The translations under genes were made by a program, and so were the position numbers. The notes under the pieces are model-generated. The model was not told where the DNA came from, ran no database searches, and worked only from the letters and a program-made list of their open reading frames with translations. Of a DNA stretch of 7,943 nt, positions 5,635 to 7,943 are shown in pieces; positions within the stretch are counted from its first letter, which is position 1, and each line of letters starts with the position of its first letter. The stretch spans positions 1-7,943 of the forward strand of contig JAEEUD010000078.1 in assembly GCA_016286835.1 (NCBI GenBank), given 5' to 3'. The stretch is from Pyramidobacter sp. (GTDB lineage: Bacteria; Synergistota; Synergistia; Synergistales; Dethiosulfovibrionaceae).

Positions 5635-7017
5635 ATGGAAAAAACCGGTATCTGCCGCCTGGCCGACCTGCTGACAGCGTTGCGCCGGCGCAGCCTGGAT
5701 CCCGCTGATGAGGAAGCCGCGCGGCTGTGCCTGCTCGACGGACTGGGCTGCATGATCTACGGAGCGGCGATGGAAGAAGCGCCGCGCTTTGCCGCTGCCG
5801 TCAGGGCCATGAGCGGAGAAGGAAACATCGCCGTGCCCGGTGCATCCGGGCGCTTCAGTGCGGAAAACGCCGCTCTGCTGGGCGGCACGTACGCGCATCT
5901 GCGTGAGCTCGACGACGTGCATTACGCCATCGTCCATTCCGGAAGCGTCTGCGTGCCCGTGGTCGTCTCGCTGGCGCAGAAGTTCGGCAGTTCGCTCCGC
6001 GAAGTCCTCGTCGCTCTCGTCGTCGGCGTCGAAGCGATGGTCCGCGTCTCGCGGGCAATGGATTTTCTTGACCACCGCCAGCGCGGCTGGCACGGCACGG
6101 CCACCTGCGGCGCGTTTGGCGCGGCGGCTGCCGCAGCTGCGCTGATGGATCTTGACGCCGAGGGATGCGCAAACGCGATGGGGATCGCCGGCAGCCGCAC
6201 GGGCGGTTCATGGGCCTTCGCCGCCGACGGCGCGCTGACCAAGCGGCTTCATCCCGGACTGGCGGCCCGTGACGGCATCGTCAGCGCCTTTTTCGCCGCT
6301 TCCGGCATCCGCGGCCCGCACTACGTTCTTGAAGCGGACGACGGCGGTTTCCTGACGATGATGTCACGATCCCGCGATCTGTCGCAGCTCGACGCACCTA
6401 TGCCCGAACTGGCGATCCGCGAGGTGGAGTATAAATGGTTCGCGTCGTGCAAGTCGGTCCACTCGCCGGTGACGGCGGCGACGGAGATCTTCCGCTCACA
6501 TCCCGTCTGCGACCCGGACGGGATCGCAGACATCGCCGTCGAGGTCAATCAGTCGGCGCTCTCGATGGCCGGGCGCAACTACGACAGCGGCTCGGTCGTT
6601 TCCGCACAGCTGAGCATCCCCTACGGTGTCGCGCTGGGACTGGCCGGACGCAGCGGCCGGGCAGCCGACTACATGCCCGACGTGCTGAAACGTCCGGAGC
6701 TGCGGGCTCTTGCCGATAAGACGCGGGTATACCGCACCGACGAGTTCGACGAGATCCGCATGAAAGAGCATAAAAGCGCCTGCCGCGTCACGGTCACGTG
6801 GAAGGACGGAGAAAAGAGGTCGTGCAAAGTCACAGAGCCGAAAGGCTCGTTTGCCAATCCGCTCTCGAAAGACGACATTCTTTTCAAGGCAACGGAACTG
6901 CTCGACTTCGCGCTCGGTGCCGGACGGAGCGGGCCCGTCATCGACGCGTTCACGAACAGTCCGGCGGACGTGCCGTTCCGCGAACTGATGCCGCTGCTGC
7001 TCCCGAAGGAGGAATAA
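5635..7017 (+). CDS. MmgE/PrpD-family protein (dehydratase/epimerase/decarboxylase type)
   Basis: This 460-aa protein is a full-length MmgE/PrpD enzyme. The family includes 2-methylcitrate dehydratase, cis-aconitate decarboxylase (IRG1) and iminodisuccinate epimerase, all acting on small polycarboxylates. Family blocks: ELDDVHYAIVHSGS (91-104), GWHGTATCGAFGAAAAA (151-167), TKRLHPGLAARDG (202-214), FASCKSVHSP (269-278), AQLSIPYGVALGLAGR (324-339), and PKGSFANPLSKDD near the C-terminus. D93, H101, H153, K203 and H276 fall where IRG1 has its active-site D93, H103, H159, K207 and H277, so it should be catalytic. ATG 5635 has AGGAG about 9 nt upstream and starts 1 nt after the DppF stop. Pairing with an adjacent C-N lyase favours epimerase or isomerase work over propionate metabolism; no prpB or prpC is present. 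The exact reaction is unproven. Confidence 0.9.
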   Translation: MEKTGICRLADLLTALRRRSLDPADEEAARLCLLDGLGCMIYGAAMEEAPRFAAAVRAMSGEGNIAVPGASGRFSAENAALLGGTYAHLRELDDVHYAIVHSGSVCVPVVVSLAQKFGSSLREVLVALVVGVEAMVRVSRAMDFLDHRQRGWHGTATCGAFGAAAAAAALMDLDAEGCANAMGIAGSRTGGSWAFAADGALTKRLHPGLAARDGIVSAFFAASGIRGPHYVLEADDGGFLTMMSRSRDLSQLDAPMPELAIREVEYKWFASCKSVHSPVTAATEIFRSHPVCDPDGIADIAVEVNQSALSMAGRNYDSGSVVSAQLSIPYGVALGLAGRSGRAADYMPDVLKRPELRALADKTRVYRTDEFDEIRMKEHKSACRVTVTWKDGEKRSCKVTEPKGSFANPLSKDDILFKATELLDFALGAGRSGPVIDAFTNSPADVPFRELMPLLLPKEE

Positions 7018-7018
7018 C

Positions 7019-7943
7019 ATGGCTCAAGGCGAGAACCGGGGAGGATTTTTCGAGCAGATCCAGGGAAAGATCAATCCCGTCGTCCTGAAATACTACTACA
7101 ACGAGCGCGTCAGCACCTCGTTCCGCTCGTTTGCCTATCTGCTGCACGTCATGCAGGCGCACGTCCTGATGCTCGGCCGGCAGGGCATCATCCCCCGCGT
7201 GACGGCGGGAAAGCTGCTGGCCTGCATGGAGCGTCTGGAGCGGAGCGATCCGCAGATGGATCCTTCGCTCGAAGACCTGTACATCAACCTCGAGCACCTG
7301 ATCGCATCCGACGTCGGCAAAGACGTCTGCGGCTACATGCCCGTGGCCCGCAGCCGCAACGACGTTGAAGCGGCGATGTGGCGCATGGAGCTGCGCGACG
7401 TGATGCTCGATCTGGCCGGGGCGCTTCTTATGCACGTGCGTACGCTGCACCGCCGCGCCGAAGAGACGAAGGAGGCTCTGTTCCCGGGCTACACATACGG
7501 CCAGCAGGCCATGCCGGTGACGATGGGGCATTATCTGCTCGGCATCTCGGCGGCACTGCTGCGCGATACGGAACGCGTGCTCGACTGTGTGGACCGTTTC
7601 AACCTCAATCCGCTCGGCGCCGCGGCGATGGCCGGGACCAGTTATCCCATCGACCGCGAGCTGACTGGGCGACTGCTGGGATTCGACGGCGTCTGGGAGC
7701 ACGCGCAGGACGCGATCTCCAGCGACGACTACATGCTGGAAGCGGCGGGAGACGCCGTGATCGCGCTGACGACGCTTGCCCGACTCGCCGAGGACATCAT
7801 CAACTGGTGCTCCAACGAAGCGGGGTTCGCCGATCTGCCCAACGATCTCATCGACTCCAGCACCATCATGCCGCAGAAGCGCAATCCTGTCGTCTGCGCG
7901 ACGGTCCGCGCTCAGGCGCGTCTCGCCGCCGGGCGTTACGCTG
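7019..7943 (+). CDS. Argininosuccinate-lyase-like C-N lyase (3' end outside window)
   Basis: The first 308 codons are visible; the gene runs off the window end, where about 150-200 more residues would be usual. It belongs to the fumarase/aspartase superfamily, ASL branch, whose members eliminate an amine from a carbon next to a carboxylate, typically releasing fumarate. Evidence: ARSRND at 110-115 (ASL GRSRND), PGYTYGQQAMPVTMGHYLL at 156-174 (ASL PGYTHLQ.AQPVT.GH), NPLGAAAMAGTSYPID at 197-212, and the signature SSTIMPQKRNP at 280-290 with the catalytic serine (S281 by alignment) kept. Two ASL histidines are Tyr here: EDLY at 85-88 (ASL EDVH) and YTY at 158-160 (ASL YTH). It is therefore probably not ArgH but a relative such as the EDDS/iminodisuccinate lyases. 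ATG 7019 has a perfect AAGGAGG 6 nt upstream and follows the previous stop by 1 nt. Confidence 0.9.
   Translation, partial: MAQGENRGGFFEQIQGKINPVVLKYYYNERVSTSFRSFAYLLHVMQAHVLMLGRQGIIPRVTAGKLLACMERLERSDPQMDPSLEDLYINLEHLIASDVGKDVCGYMPVARSRNDVEAAMWRMELRDVMLDLAGALLMHVRTLHRRAEETKEALFPGYTYGQQAMPVTMGHYLLGISAALLRDTERVLDCVDRFNLNPLGAAAMAGTSYPIDRELTGRLLGFDGVWEHAQDAISSDDYMLEAAGDAVIALTTLARLAEDIINWCSNEAGFADLPNDLIDSSTIMPQKRNPVVCATVRAQARLAAGRYA

Noticed and set aside
5067..5753. Minus-strand open frame of 228 codons opposite the second ATPase
   Set aside because: No motif or plausible SD was found, it is Arg/Ala-rich, and it overlaps conserved coding sequence on the other strand.
6950..7702. Minus-strand open frame of 250 codons opposite the lyase
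   Set aside because: It is antisense to conserved ASL motifs and shows shadow-type composition.
7019..7943. Calling the last gene argH
   Set aside because: Both ASL signature histidines are Tyr, there is no argG beside it, and it lies in an importer/MmgE-PrpD operon.
1..7943. CRISPR arrays, tRNA or rRNA genes, insertion sequences, phage genes
   Set aside because: I saw no regularly spaced repeats, cloverleaf-like or rRNA-like stretches, and no transposase, integrase or phage motifs on either strand.

Overview
The window is a GC-rich bacterial chromosomal segment with tightly packed genes, good Shine-Dalgarno (SD) sites and strong third-position G/C bias. The gene mix (amino-acid permease, acetamidase/formamidase, peptide-type ABC ATPases, MmgE/PrpD protein, argininosuccinate-lyase-like enzyme) fits an amino-acid/peptide-fermenting anaerobe, possibly a Synergistota member. 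That placement is an impression from gene content and style; no marker gene is present.

Layout. (1) Positions 1-44 are probably the last 13 codons of a + strand gene cut by the window edge. (2) After an A-rich, T-poor spacer come two + strand genes, a GNAT acetyltransferase (154-585) and an HD-domain phosphohydrolase (612-1136), closed by a strong hairpin terminator (1166-1217). (3) On the - strand, a two-gene operon encodes an amino-acid permease of the AAAP/HAAAP type (3358-2144), then an acetamidase/formamidase-family amidohydrolase (2128-1238). (4) A 317-nt divergent intergenic region (3359-3675) carries a very good sigma70-type promoter for the - strand operon, a perfect 14-bp palindrome just downstream of its predicted start site, and a weaker extended -10 promoter for the + strand. 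(5) A + strand operon with 1-4 nt junctions follows: two DppD/OppD- and DppF/OppF-type ATPases (3676-4653, 4650-5633), an MmgE/PrpD-family protein (5635-7017) and an argininosuccinate-lyase-like lyase (7019 onward, cut by the window end).

How the genes may work together. The permease and amidohydrolase look like an uptake-and-deamidation pair. The four-gene + operon is the most interesting part. The same combination of a MmgE/PrpD enzyme and an ASL-superfamily C-N lyase is known from iminodisuccinate/EDDS breakdown, as an epimerase plus a lyase. Here it is joined to the ATPases of an oligopeptide/nickel-class ABC importer. I infer a locus for import and C-N cleavage of an N-linked dicarboxylate or modified amino acid. 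The lyase has Tyr at both places where argininosuccinate lyase carries its signature histidines, so it is unlikely to be ArgH.

A second curiosity is a 19-bp repeat built from a TTAGTAA heptamer. It occurs twice, each time directly after a stop codon, at the 3' ends of the left-edge gene and of the amidohydrolase gene.
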